Of a stretch of 64,000 bases of DNA, positions 50,345 through 59,485 are shown piece by piece. The translations under genes and the position numbers were made by a program. How positions within the stretch are numbered: the stretch's first letter is position 1; every line of letters begins with the position of its first letter. The DNA is from an uncultured Nodularia sp. (lineage in GTDB: Bacteria > Cyanobacteriota > Cyanobacteriia > Cyanobacteriales > Nostocaceae). The stretch is from assembly GCA_903911355.1 (NCBI GenBank), contig CAIWDD010000105.1, positions 1 through 64,000 on the forward strand, written 5' to 3'. The notes under the pieces are model-generated. The model saw only the letters and a program-made list of their open reading frames with translations, did no database searches and was not told where the DNA came from.

Positions 50345-51559
50345 TTACCCATCACGTTTGGTAAAACTCACAGATGTTGCCACTGCCTCATCTAAATTTT
50401 CAAGTACTATCAGAGCATCAGGTTTAGTATTTAATCGCCCTAACAATTTTTCAGCCGCAGCGAACTCAGATCCAGCAATGCGGACAACCAAACGCGGAAA
50501 ATGATGTCCTCGGCGAGTTTTGGTGCTACAAGCTACACTTGCTGATTGAACTTCGCGGTTGTCCTGCTGCATAAAATTGCTAATGATTTGCGCTACTTCC
50601 TTGGTCTCAGTTACAGCACCGATCAGGTTGAGTAGTATAACTTGAACACTCTTGTCAGCGGCTAAAAAATTTAAACCTTTAGCAAGGCGATCGCAGAAAG
50701 TTGTCGGTGAAACATCTGTGACCAAAGCATGGCGCAGGTTCAGACAACTACCAGGTTTACCACCTGCACTAGTGACTAAATCCAAGGTAGCCATCATGGA
50801 ACCAGTACCATTAGCCAAAATGCCAATCTTACCATGCAGTTCTAAACCATCCCAATTACCTAACTGAGGGTTGATGGTACTTCTACCATGACGGTTAGCT
50901 GTTTTTACGGCTATTTCCTCCAAATCTGGATGGCGGCCAATGGCCCGCTCATTGATACTGACTTTACCATTGAGAGCCATCACTTCACCTGAAGCATTTA
51001 CGGACAAAGGACTAATTTCCACCAAATCCAAGTCTTTTTGGATAAATAACTGATACATTTTGTCAACTACAGAGCTGACAGACTGGATTAATTTTCCCCG
51101 TAAACCCATTTTTAACGCCAGTCGCCGCGCATAGAAAGCAGAAAATTCCTGTTCAACCACAACGTGATGCATTTTTTGCCCTGGGGATTCCCAGTCGATA
51201 TCTGCTTCCGTGCCACCTAAAAGCACTGGTCGGCACACAGCAGTATCTAAAACTACTGCTAGATAAAATTCTTTTTCCCCTATATACTGGGATTCTCCTA
51301 GTATAACTTCCGGTAACTCGCCCCAAATTGGCAAATTAAATATAGTCTGTGCCGCCGCGATCGCGTCAATTGTTGTTTCTACAAACCTCACCCCGCCAGC
51401 TTTCGCCCTTTCTCCCGTGTATACTTGGGACTTCAGTACAATCGGGTAGGGAATTTTTAACCTTTTCAAATCTGTAGGATGGTCAATTCGTTGGGAAGGC
51501 AATACGGGAATGCCTATTTTCCGAAACCATTCTTTAACTTGGTACTCCAATAGCTCCAT
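50345..51559 (-). CDS. Succinyl-CoA synthetase beta-like ATP-grasp protein, altered active site
   Basis: 404 aa. The ATP-grasp order MELLEYQVKEWFRKIGIPVLPSQ, VLKSQVYTGERAKAGGVRFV, GEKEFYLAVVLD and ILANGTGSMMATLDLVTSAGGKPG follows SucC. The Mg2+-binding pair (E. coli Asn199/Asp213) is Ser183 (VEISPL) and Asn197 (MALNGKV), and the consensus NFLDVGG after GGKP is lost (SCLNLRHA). Length is normal and the gene is not frameshifted, so it is under selection for something else. It precedes the alpha-like gene by 134 bp. Confidence 0.82.
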   Translation of the reverse strand: MELLEYQVKEWFRKIGIPVLPSQRIDHPTDLKRLKIPYPIVLKSQVYTGERAKAGGVRFVETTIDAIAAAQTIFNLPIWGELPEVILGESQYIGEKEFYLAVVLDTAVCRPVLLGGTEADIDWESPGQKMHHVVVEQEFSAFYARRLALKMGLRGKLIQSVSSVVDKMYQLFIQKDLDLVEISPLSVNASGEVMALNGKVSINERAIGRHPDLEEIAVKTANRHGRSTINPQLGNWDGLELHGKIGILANGTGSMMATLDLVTSAGGKPGSCLNLRHALVTDVSPTTFCDRLAKGLNFLAADKSVQVILLNLIGAVTETKEVAQIISNFMQQDNREVQSASVACSTKTRRGHHFPRLVVRIAGSEFAAAEKLLGRLNTKPDALIVLENLDEAVATSVSFTKRDG

Positions 51560-51863
51560 ATACTTGCACCCTATATTTACACTTCCAAAAGCATTTTCTC
51601 GGTGCTGGTTTTAACTGTTTATAGCACTAGAATTACATAATTAAGCTGCTTTCGTGTTATTTAAAGTAATTTATTCATTATGTATTAATTCTATCGGATT
51701 ACATCCAGAATGCCAATGTATTTTTTTAGATGGGAATATAAATACTGTACTATAAAAAGTTATTATTTACTCATTAATTTAGTAAGTAAGTAAAAAACTC
51801 TGGTGTTGCCGTTGCCAAAAAGACTGAAACAATGGAAGTAGAAGCTAGATTCATATATAAACT
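51560..51863. other. Divergent intergenic region
   Basis: 304 bp AT-rich, between the ATP-grasp gene (-) and the DUF1995 gene (+). It must hold both promoters. I see no strong -35/-10 pair and no hairpin. Confidence 0.5.
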
Positions 51864-52598
51864 ATGCCTGAACTTCCCAAAAGTCTGGAAGAAGCCATCG
51901 CTCAATCTCGCATGGCCACCCAAGCCGCCCTTACAGACGGGTACACTCGCTTACAAGTTGATTTTCTGTTCCCAGAACTAAAACTGATGCCCGTGGCGGC
52001 AGAATTTTTGCCCGTGTTTGCCAAATATGATTCCCGTCTGAAAGTTTTCTTTGCCGATGCTGGTGCTGCAGCCCTGGCTAACCGTGATTGGCAGGATACA
52101 CCATTTACAATTTTGGATATCGGTACAGGTAGGGCGGCCTCCCTACAATCGAAAATTCACCCAGATGATGAAATTTTCTTATTTATTTCCCCCTCCTCTG
52201 TAGAAGTTCCCCAGGTGGAAAAGTTATGCGAAGAGATAGGCGATCGCCCTTTTGTGATGTTAAATCCCCGCCTGGAAGATTCTGGGGTTGTGGGTATTGG
52301 TTATACAGCTAGGCAAACCCGCCAGCGTTTTATTAGTACCATTGAATCTTGTTACTACCTGCGTCCTGTGGATGATACCACTGCTGTATTTCGCTGCTAT
52401 CCTGGACTATGGGAGGTCTGGGTAGAAACAAATGGCGAATATGAAAAAGTGGCGGAATTACCCAAAAGACCAACAGGTGATGAGTTGGATATGATTGTCA
52501 TCCAAGGACAACCACAAACACTTCAGGATGGTGTACAGCCGAAAAAGCCGAGTATGTTGAAGAGTTTACAACGCTTCTTGAAGGCTTTGAGTAGTTAG
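51864..52598 (+). CDS. DUF1995 family protein (LPA3-like)
   Basis: 244 aa: LPKSLEEAIAQSRMATQAALTDGYTRLQVDFLFPELKLMPVAAEF at the N-terminus, IFLFISPSSVEVPQVEKLCEE and FVMLNPRLED in the middle, RQRFISTIESCYYLRPVDDTTAVFRCYPGLWEVWVE near the end. This is the DUF1995 pattern shared with plant LPA3, which assists photosystem II assembly. The cyanobacterial role is inferred only. Confidence 0.85.
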   Translation: MPELPKSLEEAIAQSRMATQAALTDGYTRLQVDFLFPELKLMPVAAEFLPVFAKYDSRLKVFFADAGAAALANRDWQDTPFTILDIGTGRAASLQSKIHPDDEIFLFISPSSVEVPQVEKLCEEIGDRPFVMLNPRLEDSGVVGIGYTARQTRQRFISTIESCYYLRPVDDTTAVFRCYPGLWEVWVETNGEYEKVAELPKRPTGDELDMIVIQGQPQTLQDGVQPKKPSMLKSLQRFLKALSS

Positions 52599-52616
52599 TC
52601 TGAAATCAGAAAAATC

Positions 52617-52649
52617 AACCACAGATACAGACAATCTACATCTGTGGTT
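52617..52649. terminator. Hairpin between convergent DUF1995 and ABC exporter genes
   Basis: AACCACAGAT (52617-52626) and ATCTGTGGTT (52640-52649) pair perfectly. The same 10-bp arms form another hairpin at 54548-54591, on the other side of the ABC gene. Confidence 0.65.
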
Positions 52650-52654
52650 GAAAT

Positions 52655-54406
52655 TCAATGTAGTAACTCTTCTACCTGGTGCTGATGCCACAATTTTTTG
52701 TAAAGACCATCTGTTTGCAATAGTTCTGAGTGATTGCCTATTTGGACAATTTTGCCCTTATCCATCACAAAAATCCGGTCAGCCGTCGCCGCCGCCGATA
52801 GCTGATGAGTGATGAAAATTATGGTTTTGCGACTGCCTTTACTCGTAATATTACGTATAATTTTTGTAGCAGTTTGATTATCTACACTGGAAAGGGCATC
52901 ATCTAAAATTAGGATTGGAGCCTCCACCAACATCGCCCTAGCTAAGGCGGTACGTTGTCGTTGACCTCCAGAAAGAGTTATACCCCGCTCCCCCACAATG
53001 GTTTCATATTCCTGGGGAAAATTCCTAATTTCGCCATCAATTTGGGCTATTTTAGCAACATCCTCTATGAGTTGTAATTCACCGACTGGGTCACCGTAGC
53101 GGATATTATTCTTAATTGTAGTGCTAAACAAAAAACTATCTTGAGGAACATAGGCGATGGACTGACGTAAATCCGCCAATGATATCTTAGTAATATCGAC
53201 ATCATCGAGGAACAATTGCCCCGATGGAATATCTAACAACCGCGGTAAGGCATTAGCTAAAGTTGATTTACCAGAACCAATGGCCCCCACAATGGCCAGT
53301 GTTTCCCCAGGAAAAATAGTAAAGCTGATATTATCTAAAGCCGCAGTACTGGCACCAGGGTAGGTATAGTTGAGATTAATGGCCCTGATTTCTCCTTTAA
53401 TCTCATTCTTGGGCAAATGTACAGTATCCGGTGCGTCTTGAATTTTCGGTGTTACAGACAGAATAGACTCCAGGCGGTCAATACTCACTTCACCACGTTG
53501 ATAAGCTGTAATCGTAAAACCTAATAAAGCTGTGGGAAACACTAAACGTTCTACATAAATCAGCAGGGCCAAAAAATCTCCTACAGCCAGAGTTCCCGTA
53601 GAGATTTGTAAGCTTCCCAGCCAGATGATTACCAGAGAACTGAGATTAGCTAAACCACCAATTAAAGGAAACAGTATATTGCGGCTTTTAGCCAGTTGTA
53701 GGTTAGCCGCCAATAGCTGCTGGTTCTTTTGACCAAACGCTCGACGCTCATTGTCTTCTTGGGCGTAGATTTTAATTAGAGCAATACCGCTAATGTCCTC
53801 TTGAATTAGTTCACTGATGTCGGATAGTTCTTCTTGTACTACAGCTTGCTCTTTACGGAGACGATTGCTAAATAGATGTACTAACCAGAACATGAAAGGA
53901 TACACAGCCAAAGAAGCCAGTGTAAGATTGACACTAATTCTTAACATTACTGGTAGGGTGAGAGCATAGGCAAAGATAGTATTTGCTAAACTCAGTACAG
54001 CAAAACCCACCAACCTCCTCACATTGTCTACATCACTGGTGGCCCGATTAATTAAATCTCCAGCAGTATTAGTGACAAAATAAGCAGGTTCCAGCTTGAG
54101 TAGGTGTTCAAAAATGCGTTGTTTCAGGTCAAATTCTACCTGTCGCCCCACCCCAAACAGCCAAATCCGCGAAGCCATACGGATGAGCCACATAGCGGAA
54201 GTGAGCAAGACAATTGGGACTACATAATATAATATTTGGTTGAAATTAAAGCTACCCGAAAGTTGGTCAATGGCTGAACGAATCAACCAGGGAATATAAA
54301 CACCCAACCCATTGACAGATAATAAAGCAAGAATGCCTAATGTAGTTTCCCGCCAATGGGGACGTAAATAAGCACCGATTTTAGCCAGTCGTCGAGATTC
54401 TGCCAT
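52655..54406 (-). CDS. ABC exporter, MsbA-like half transporter
   Basis: 583 aa. Six transmembrane helices (about 20-310) then an ABC ATPase: Walker A GAIGSGKST, ITLSGGQRQRTALARAML signature, LDDALSSVD and H-loop FITHQL. Homodimeric type-IV exporter of lipids or hydrophobic compounds. No accessory domain. It is flanked by hairpins with identical arms and has no adjacent functional partner. Confidence 0.9.
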   Translation of the reverse strand: MAESRRLAKIGAYLRPHWRETTLGILALLSVNGLGVYIPWLIRSAIDQLSGSFNFNQILYYVVPIVLLTSAMWLIRMASRIWLFGVGRQVEFDLKQRIFEHLLKLEPAYFVTNTAGDLINRATSDVDNVRRLVGFAVLSLANTIFAYALTLPVMLRISVNLTLASLAVYPFMFWLVHLFSNRLRKEQAVVQEELSDISELIQEDISGIALIKIYAQEDNERRAFGQKNQQLLAANLQLAKSRNILFPLIGGLANLSSLVIIWLGSLQISTGTLAVGDFLALLIYVERLVFPTALLGFTITAYQRGEVSIDRLESILSVTPKIQDAPDTVHLPKNEIKGEIRAINLNYTYPGASTAALDNISFTIFPGETLAIVGAIGSGKSTLANALPRLLDIPSGQLFLDDVDITKISLADLRQSIAYVPQDSFLFSTTIKNNIRYGDPVGELQLIEDVAKIAQIDGEIRNFPQEYETIVGERGITLSGGQRQRTALARAMLVEAPILILDDALSSVDNQTATKIIRNITSKGSRKTIIFITHQLSAAATADRIFVMDKGKIVQIGNHSELLQTDGLYKKLWHQHQVEELLH

Positions 54407-54547
54407 TAAAGCGATATTGCAACTTAATTATCCTGAGGATCAACTGCTGATAAATCTCTTATGTTATGGGAATTTCAGCAATCCGCCCTATCCTACTTTA
54501 GCGAATAGAGAAGCCAATCAAGCAGCAAGTCAATATTTTTCAGGTTA

Positions 54548-54591
54548 AACCACAGATGCCGACAGATAAATATGATCAAATATCTGTGGTT
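54548..54591. repeat. AACCACAGAT hairpin upstream of the ABC gene
   Basis: Arms 54548-54557 and 54582-54591, identical to those at 52617-52649; a half copy (ATCTGTGGTT) is at 50286-50296. It lies 35 bp after the 54628 gene and could end its transcript. Confidence 0.65.
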
Positions 54592-54627
54592 CATTGCTCG
54601 GTGATTCCTATTTTTGCACTCTCAGCT

Positions 54628-55344
54628 TTAGCGAGGTGCTTGGTCACCACGCAAGAAAAAGTAAATCTGGTTGAGATAACTTTCCCATACTTGGGTTGTC
54701 AGTTGCAGGGTTTCCGCACTGGGGACAAAGTCCTCAATTCGCAAGCCGCGAGTGCTGTCTGGACGAGTTTGGGCTAGGTAAGGTGAAACATTCACACCCA
54801 AAGAATTAAAGGCTATATTTGTATGACTTTGTTCTTGATTGAACAAGATATTATTCCCCACCACATCAGAAATTATCGGGGGTGTAGTTGCTGGTCCCAA
54901 TGCCACCAGAGCCTCTACAGAATTATTATTGGGTCTCATGGATGAAACTACTCTAGAATCCTGAATAAATTCCTGTGTTGCTATGGGTACCCTGACCAAA
55001 AAGTAGGCGATCGCTGGTGTACTTGCCAACAGTAAAATTGTCAGCGACCAACCCAGCAAATAACCCCCTGGTTTTTCTATCCCGCCCCCCTTAATCTTCT
55101 GGGCGGCAAACATCATTAGTAAAATAGAAGCGCCTAAAGGCTTGAGGGGAAATGATACTACCTTCCACAAAGATGCCACAGCCGGTTCGTTAGGGTTAAT
55201 AAACGACAAAGCTATGACAATCAAAACAACGACTAAAACTAATCTCCCGATAAAGGTTCCGGAAGGATAAAACCTCTGAAACAAGGAGTATACAACAGTG
55301 CCAATCAGCAGCCATAGCAGTACTCGGCTTAGTAATAGAAACAT
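54628..55344 (-). CDS. Hypothetical membrane protein
   Basis: 238 aa. Four hydrophobic segments (about 1-20, 30-48, 60-80, 96-118) followed by a 120-residue hydrophilic part (SVEALVALGPATTPPIISDVVGNN ... GLRIEDFVPSAETLQLTTQVWESYLNQIYFFLRG). I do not recognise a characterised family; the membrane part resembles the N-terminus of some cyanobacterial YdcF-like proteins, but the YdcF core is not there. Confidence 0.5.
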   Translation of the reverse strand: MFLLLSRVLLWLLIGTVVYSLFQRFYPSGTFIGRLVLVVVLIVIALSFINPNEPAVASLWKVVSFPLKPLGASILLMMFAAQKIKGGGIEKPGGYLLGWSLTILLLASTPAIAYFLVRVPIATQEFIQDSRVVSSMRPNNNSVEALVALGPATTPPIISDVVGNNILFNQEQSHTNIAFNSLGVNVSPYLAQTRPDSTRGLRIEDFVPSAETLQLTTQVWESYLNQIYFFLRGDQAPR

Positions 55345-55638
55345 AGATTAACTCTCAAATTTTTTGGTGCTGTAAGCCAGTTTCAAATAGGAGTTTCCCC
55401 CATGAGCAACTGAAATACACGTAATGATCAGTCTAGAGATTCACCGACAAAAGATGTATTTTATCGTCAAATTGTAATCGTACTATTACTTGAGAGCAAA
55501 TACACCCAGCCTAAGACCTCGTAGTGATTTTAGTCCAATTTTTTCATACTGCCTCTATTATTTGTCATTTTTCGGATGGGTAATGTGGCATCAGTAAACT
55601 AAATTAATTGAATGGTTGTCAATTCCCAAGGAAAAACT

Positions 55639-56637
55639 ATGTCTTCTGCAAGGCCGAGCATCTTAGTAACGGGGGGAGCTGGATATATTGGTTCTCATAC
55701 TGTATTGGCTCTTAAGCAAGCGGGTTATGAAGTTGTCATACTTGATAATCTGGTTTATGGGCATCAAGATTTGGTGGAAAAGGTGTTGCAGGTAGAACTC
55801 GTAGTGGGGGATACAGGCGATCGCCCTTTGTTGGATGCCTTATTTAAAACCCGTAATATTACTGCTGTTATGCACTTTTCCGCCTATGCCTACGTAGGTG
55901 AATCGGTGACCGAACCGGCTAAATATTACCGTAATAATGTTATGGGTACTTTGACGCTGTTAGAAGCGATGCTGGCTGCATCTGTTAAAAAATTTGTCTT
56001 CTCTTCCACCTGTGCGACCTATGGAGTCCCGGAAATCGTACCTATACCGGAAAACCACCCCCAAAACCCCATTAACCCCTATGGGGCTAGTAAGCTGATG
56101 GTAGAGCGGATTCTTTCTGACTTTGATGTGGCTTATGGTTTGAAGTCAGTATGTTTTCGCTACTTTAATGCAGCTGGTGCTCATCCGAGTGGCTTACTAG
56201 GGGAGGATCATCAACCAGAAACCCACTTAATCCCCTTGGTGCTGCTCACAGCTTTGGGTAAAAGAAATTCTATTTCTATTTTTGGTACAGATTACCCCAC
56301 CCCTGATGGTACTTGTATTCGTGATTATATTCACGTCAGTGATTTGGCAGATGCCCATGTTTTGGGTTTGCAATATCTCTTAGAGGGTGGGGAGAGGGAA
56401 GTTTTTAACTTGGGTAATGGTAATGGCTTCTCCGTCAGAGAAGTGATTGCAGCCGCAGCAGAAGTTACCGGTATGAGTATACCAGTGGCAGAATGCGATC
56501 GCCGCCCCGGTGATCCCCCTTCTCTGATTGGTAGTGCTGAAAAAGCCAGAACAATGCTCAATTGGCAACCTCAATACCCTGGGATTAAAGATATTGTCAC
56601 TCATGCTTGGCAGTGGCATCAACAGCGACATATGTAA
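55639..56637 (+). CDS. galE: UDP-glucose 4-epimerase
   Basis: 332 aa from ATG 55639, preceded by AAGGA; the frame opens at 55612. NAD-binding ILVTGGAGYIGSHTV, VVILDNLVYGHQDLV, the catalytic STCATYG and YGASKLMVE (YxxxK), RYFNAAGAHPSGLLGEDHQPETHLIPL and the substrate loop IFGTDYPTPDGTCIRDYIHVSDLADAH. Interconverts UDP-glucose and UDP-galactose for exopolysaccharide and glycolipid synthesis. Transcribed alone. Confidence 0.96.
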   Translation: MSSARPSILVTGGAGYIGSHTVLALKQAGYEVVILDNLVYGHQDLVEKVLQVELVVGDTGDRPLLDALFKTRNITAVMHFSAYAYVGESVTEPAKYYRNNVMGTLTLLEAMLAASVKKFVFSSTCATYGVPEIVPIPENHPQNPINPYGASKLMVERILSDFDVAYGLKSVCFRYFNAAGAHPSGLLGEDHQPETHLIPLVLLTALGKRNSISIFGTDYPTPDGTCIRDYIHVSDLADAHVLGLQYLLEGGEREVFNLGNGNGFSVREVIAAAAEVTGMSIPVAECDRRPGDPPSLIGSAEKARTMLNWQPQYPGIKDIVTHAWQWHQQRHM

Positions 56638-56799
56638 TTACAGGAGTTTCGCAGTAGTTAGGGGGTATTGCAATACCTCCTCTTCAAGTCGAGTTTATGC
56701 TTTTGTGGTCAGGCGATCGCTAAATCCAGAATAAATTTATTATCTAAATTTGTTTTGTTCGGGATATGGGAGATGGAAACTGCTATTTAAACTCCCAGG

Positions 56800-57420
56800 T
56801 CACCTTACCCGGAGGATCATAAATCCAATAGCCAAAGTCATAACAATTACCAGGGCTAGCACGGTAATAGTTAACCCTGACCTGACATTCACATCTTGAG
56901 TCGGTGTATTATTGGTTTGTTTGACTGCATTTATAGCTGTTCCCCTAGCTACAGTCACGTCAAACTCAAATTTAAATGGTTTAAAACTGCCCTCAGTGGT
57001 AGGTTTACCGATTAGCTGTAGCTGATACCGTCCTGGCTTAGGGAACATAATTTCAGCACCGGGAATACCTTGATAACGTTCAGCCGTCACCGGTTCTAAA
57101 TCGGGTGCTATTAGGGCTGGTTCTCCGGGTACATAAGGTTGAGCATAAATCAATAATTCACAATCACACTCTGTCAAAGGAAGCACCTGACCACCTTTAC
57201 GAGTCAAAGCAAACCAAGCTTGGGTAGGTTCCCCAGCACGAGGCTGGTCATTTGGTTCCATATGGAGAGTAGCACCCACATCTTCAGCTATTTGCACTTG
57301 ATGAGCAAACAGAGGATGAGCTGTAATTATTGATATAACTAAGCAAGTCAAAAATAACAAGTAATAGATAATTCTTGGTTTGTTACCATACCAGTAACTA
57401 GGATTTGCTTGGGGGTACAT
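56800..57420 (-). CDS. Exported protein with C-terminal membrane anchor, partner of the TauE-like gene
   Basis: 206 aa. N-terminal hydrophobic signal (about 16-40, IIYYLLFLTCLVISIITAHPLFAHQ), a beta-rich extracytoplasmic domain (GATLHMEPNDQPRAGEPTQAWFALTRKGGQVLPL ... FPKPGRYQLQLIG ... FKPFKFEFDVTV) and a second hydrophobic segment at 180-203. Its start overlaps the upstream gene by 23 nt. The domain pattern (HMEPNDQPRAGEPTxAWF) recalls metal-handling CopC/YcnI-like proteins; function inferred only. Confidence 0.6.
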   Translation of the reverse strand: MYPQANPSYWYGNKPRIIYYLLFLTCLVISIITAHPLFAHQVQIAEDVGATLHMEPNDQPRAGEPTQAWFALTRKGGQVLPLTECDCELLIYAQPYVPGEPALIAPDLEPVTAERYQGIPGAEIMFPKPGRYQLQLIGKPTTEGSFKPFKFEFDVTVARGTAINAVKQTNNTPTQDVNVRSGLTITVLALVIVMTLAIGFMILRVR

Positions 57421-58666
57421 AAAACTTTTGTATATTTAACTTTGACCAAAACCAACTTGAGCGCACCAATAACACGCCCACGGTAACAGTTCCTAGTAAT
57501 ACTACCGCTAATTGATTGCCCCATGTTAACTGCAAGGAACCTAAATAATGGGAACCAATCAATACAGCATGAATAGAACTTAAAACTAAAGCTGGTAAAC
57601 TCAATAGATGAATCTGTCGCCAAACTTTACCCAAATATTTTTGTAGTGATTCAAAACTTGTCAAGGCTGCGGGGGTAATTAACACTAAAGCTGCAGCACC
57701 CGCAGCCATACCCCAGCGAAAATCCAGCGGTAAGAACCAGAACGCTGCCAATTGCCACTGCAATGAATGTGCCATCATGTGGGTGGTATGCACCACAGCC
57801 AGGACAAAAGCACCCACACCCAAACCGCGACGGTAACGCAAGGGTGAAGCCCACAGGCGGCTCATAGGACGGGCAATTAGTGCCAAGATTAAGCAGAGTA
57901 AGGCGGCGTGTCCAGTGTAATCTACCATGGTGTCGCCAGTCCGTAACAAAGTTAGTACGCCAATGGTGAGTGTTACCCAGCCGCCTAAGCGAAATAATTG
58001 ACTGCGCTGGTCTTTATTTACCAAGGAGGTGGAGACACCTACACCTAGCATAGTGGGTAGGGTTCCCAGTCCAAAAGCTAGCATGGTGGCTGCACCCATC
58101 CATAAATTGCCTGTTTCTGCGGCTTTAATCTGAGCTGCATATAAGAAACCACAGGGCATTAAACCCCAGGTCATGCCTAAAAGCATGGGTGTCCACCATC
58201 TGTTTTGATGGGAAAGTTGCAGCATCCCCAGACTCAGACGCTCATGTAAACTTCCTTTGAGTAACGGATGTAATACGGGGATGCGCGGTAGTAAATCCGG
58301 TGTTACTTGTCCTAAACCAAACCAAATCAGCATTAATCCGGTAATAATTGCCATCCAACGGCGGAAATCACTACCTACACCAGCAAACTGACCACCTTGG
58401 AGTAAGACAGAACCCAGAGACCCTATACCAGCACCCACTAGGGCATAGCTTAACATTCGCCCTAAGTTTAACAGGAAATGAAATTTTAATTGTTGTCGCC
58501 ACGAGTTGGGGATTTTTTTTTCTGGTGTCGGTTGGGGGGAAACTGTTGCTCCTGTTCTTGGCTGCTGAGACAGGGAAAAGGCCACGGTTAAAGGGCCACA
58601 CATCCCAAAGCAATGCCCAAAACTGCCCAGTAACCCCAGGATGGTGATCAGTGACAAATCTAGCAT
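57398..58666 (-). CDS. TauE/SafE-like (UreH-type) membrane protein fused to ferric-reductase-like domain
   Basis: 422 aa from ATG 58666. N-terminal half: LITILGLLGSFGHCFGMCGPLTVAFSL, with the GHCxGMCGP motif of the sulfite-exporter/UreH-like family, and GMTWGLMPCGFLYAAQIKA. C-terminal half (about 275-415): five or so hydrophobic segments with His residues VHTTHMMAHSL, IHLLSLPALVLSSIHAVLIGSHY, as in heme-binding ferric-reductase-like domains. The family members with this motif often handle copper, nickel or cytochrome assembly. Operon with the 56800 gene. Confidence 0.75.
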   Translation of the reverse strand: MLDLSLITILGLLGSFGHCFGMCGPLTVAFSLSQQPRTGATVSPQPTPEKKIPNSWRQQLKFHFLLNLGRMLSYALVGAGIGSLGSVLLQGGQFAGVGSDFRRWMAIITGLMLIWFGLGQVTPDLLPRIPVLHPLLKGSLHERLSLGMLQLSHQNRWWTPMLLGMTWGLMPCGFLYAAQIKAAETGNLWMGAATMLAFGLGTLPTMLGVGVSTSLVNKDQRSQLFRLGGWVTLTIGVLTLLRTGDTMVDYTGHAALLCLILALIARPMSRLWASPLRYRRGLGVGAFVLAVVHTTHMMAHSLQWQLAAFWFLPLDFRWGMAAGAAALVLITPAALTSFESLQKYLGKVWRQIHLLSLPALVLSSIHAVLIGSHYLGSLQLTWGNQLAVVLLGTVTVGVLLVRSSWFWSKLNIQKFYVPPSKS

Positions 58667-58772
58667 TATGATAAATTCCGCAGGCACTCTTCTAGTGCGG
58701 AAACTTACCGTAAGTTCTGGGATTTGTCAAAAGACGAGCTGTCAAACTTGGCTGACGGGGTGAGAGAATATA

Positions 58773-59330
58773 TTAGGTTGGTCGGTTTCTAGTTTGCACA
58801 GCGTTAGGAATTTGCCTGAGTTTTGGCAACCGTTTTGCTACATAGAAGGCTTTTAGCACATCAATTTCTAGGCGTTGACTGGGATAAGCGGCAATAAAAT
58901 TGATGACAGAAAGACCTTGAGGTTGAGTAGCACCTAATACTAATGCTGCTCTGAGTGCTTGTACCCCCGCGTCATCTTTTCTGACTACAGCCTGGGAGAC
59001 ATTATTAAGAATTGTTATGCCCATTTGTGTATTGAGTAGACTATTCACTGTGACCACATCTATGGGTACTTTCGTTCTCAGCAGTCTGACAAAGAAGCGG
59101 CTTTGTTCTTCAGATATTCTACCGGTGTAAAGCTCTAAACCTGTGGGAAATTTCCCAGTATCTGCTGTGTTTTGTAACTCCTCTAGGGAAATAGATTCCG
59201 CAAAGGGACCAAATCGCAGAACAACGGTATCCGCAGCACGTACGGAGGTGTTGAACCCCCAAAACTGTGTTAAGGCGATCGCACCTAAGAAACTTACAAC
59301 TATTTTGAAGTTTTTCCAGTTGCTTGCCAT
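58773..59330 (-). CDS. DUF1400 standalone exported protein
   Basis: 185 aa. Signal segment about 8-32 with cleavage near SVRAAD. Then VVLRFGPFAESISLEELQNTADTGKFPTGLELYTGRISEEQSRFFVRLLR, the DUF1400 domain usually found before a cyanobacterial alpha/beta hydrolase. The hydrolase is missing: after residue 160 only a short tail remains. Periplasmic; role unknown. Confidence 0.75.
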   Translation of the reverse strand: MASNWKNFKIVVSFLGAIALTQFWGFNTSVRAADTVVLRFGPFAESISLEELQNTADTGKFPTGLELYTGRISEEQSRFFVRLLRTKVPIDVVTVNSLLNTQMGITILNNVSQAVVRKDDAGVQALRAALVLGATQPQGLSVINFIAAYPSQRLEIDVLKAFYVAKRLPKLRQIPNAVQTRNRPT

Positions 59331-59485
59331 AAAATTTTTACTAATTAATTTTTAGGTAAATATAACGTAATTTTATATATTTGACGGCGACTGTTGTGGA
59401 TAAATTCAAAGAGCATAGCAATGCTATGCTCTAGTTGAGTTGCAGGAGGATTGTTTTGTTATCCCCCTGTTAATTTTGAGGGAGA

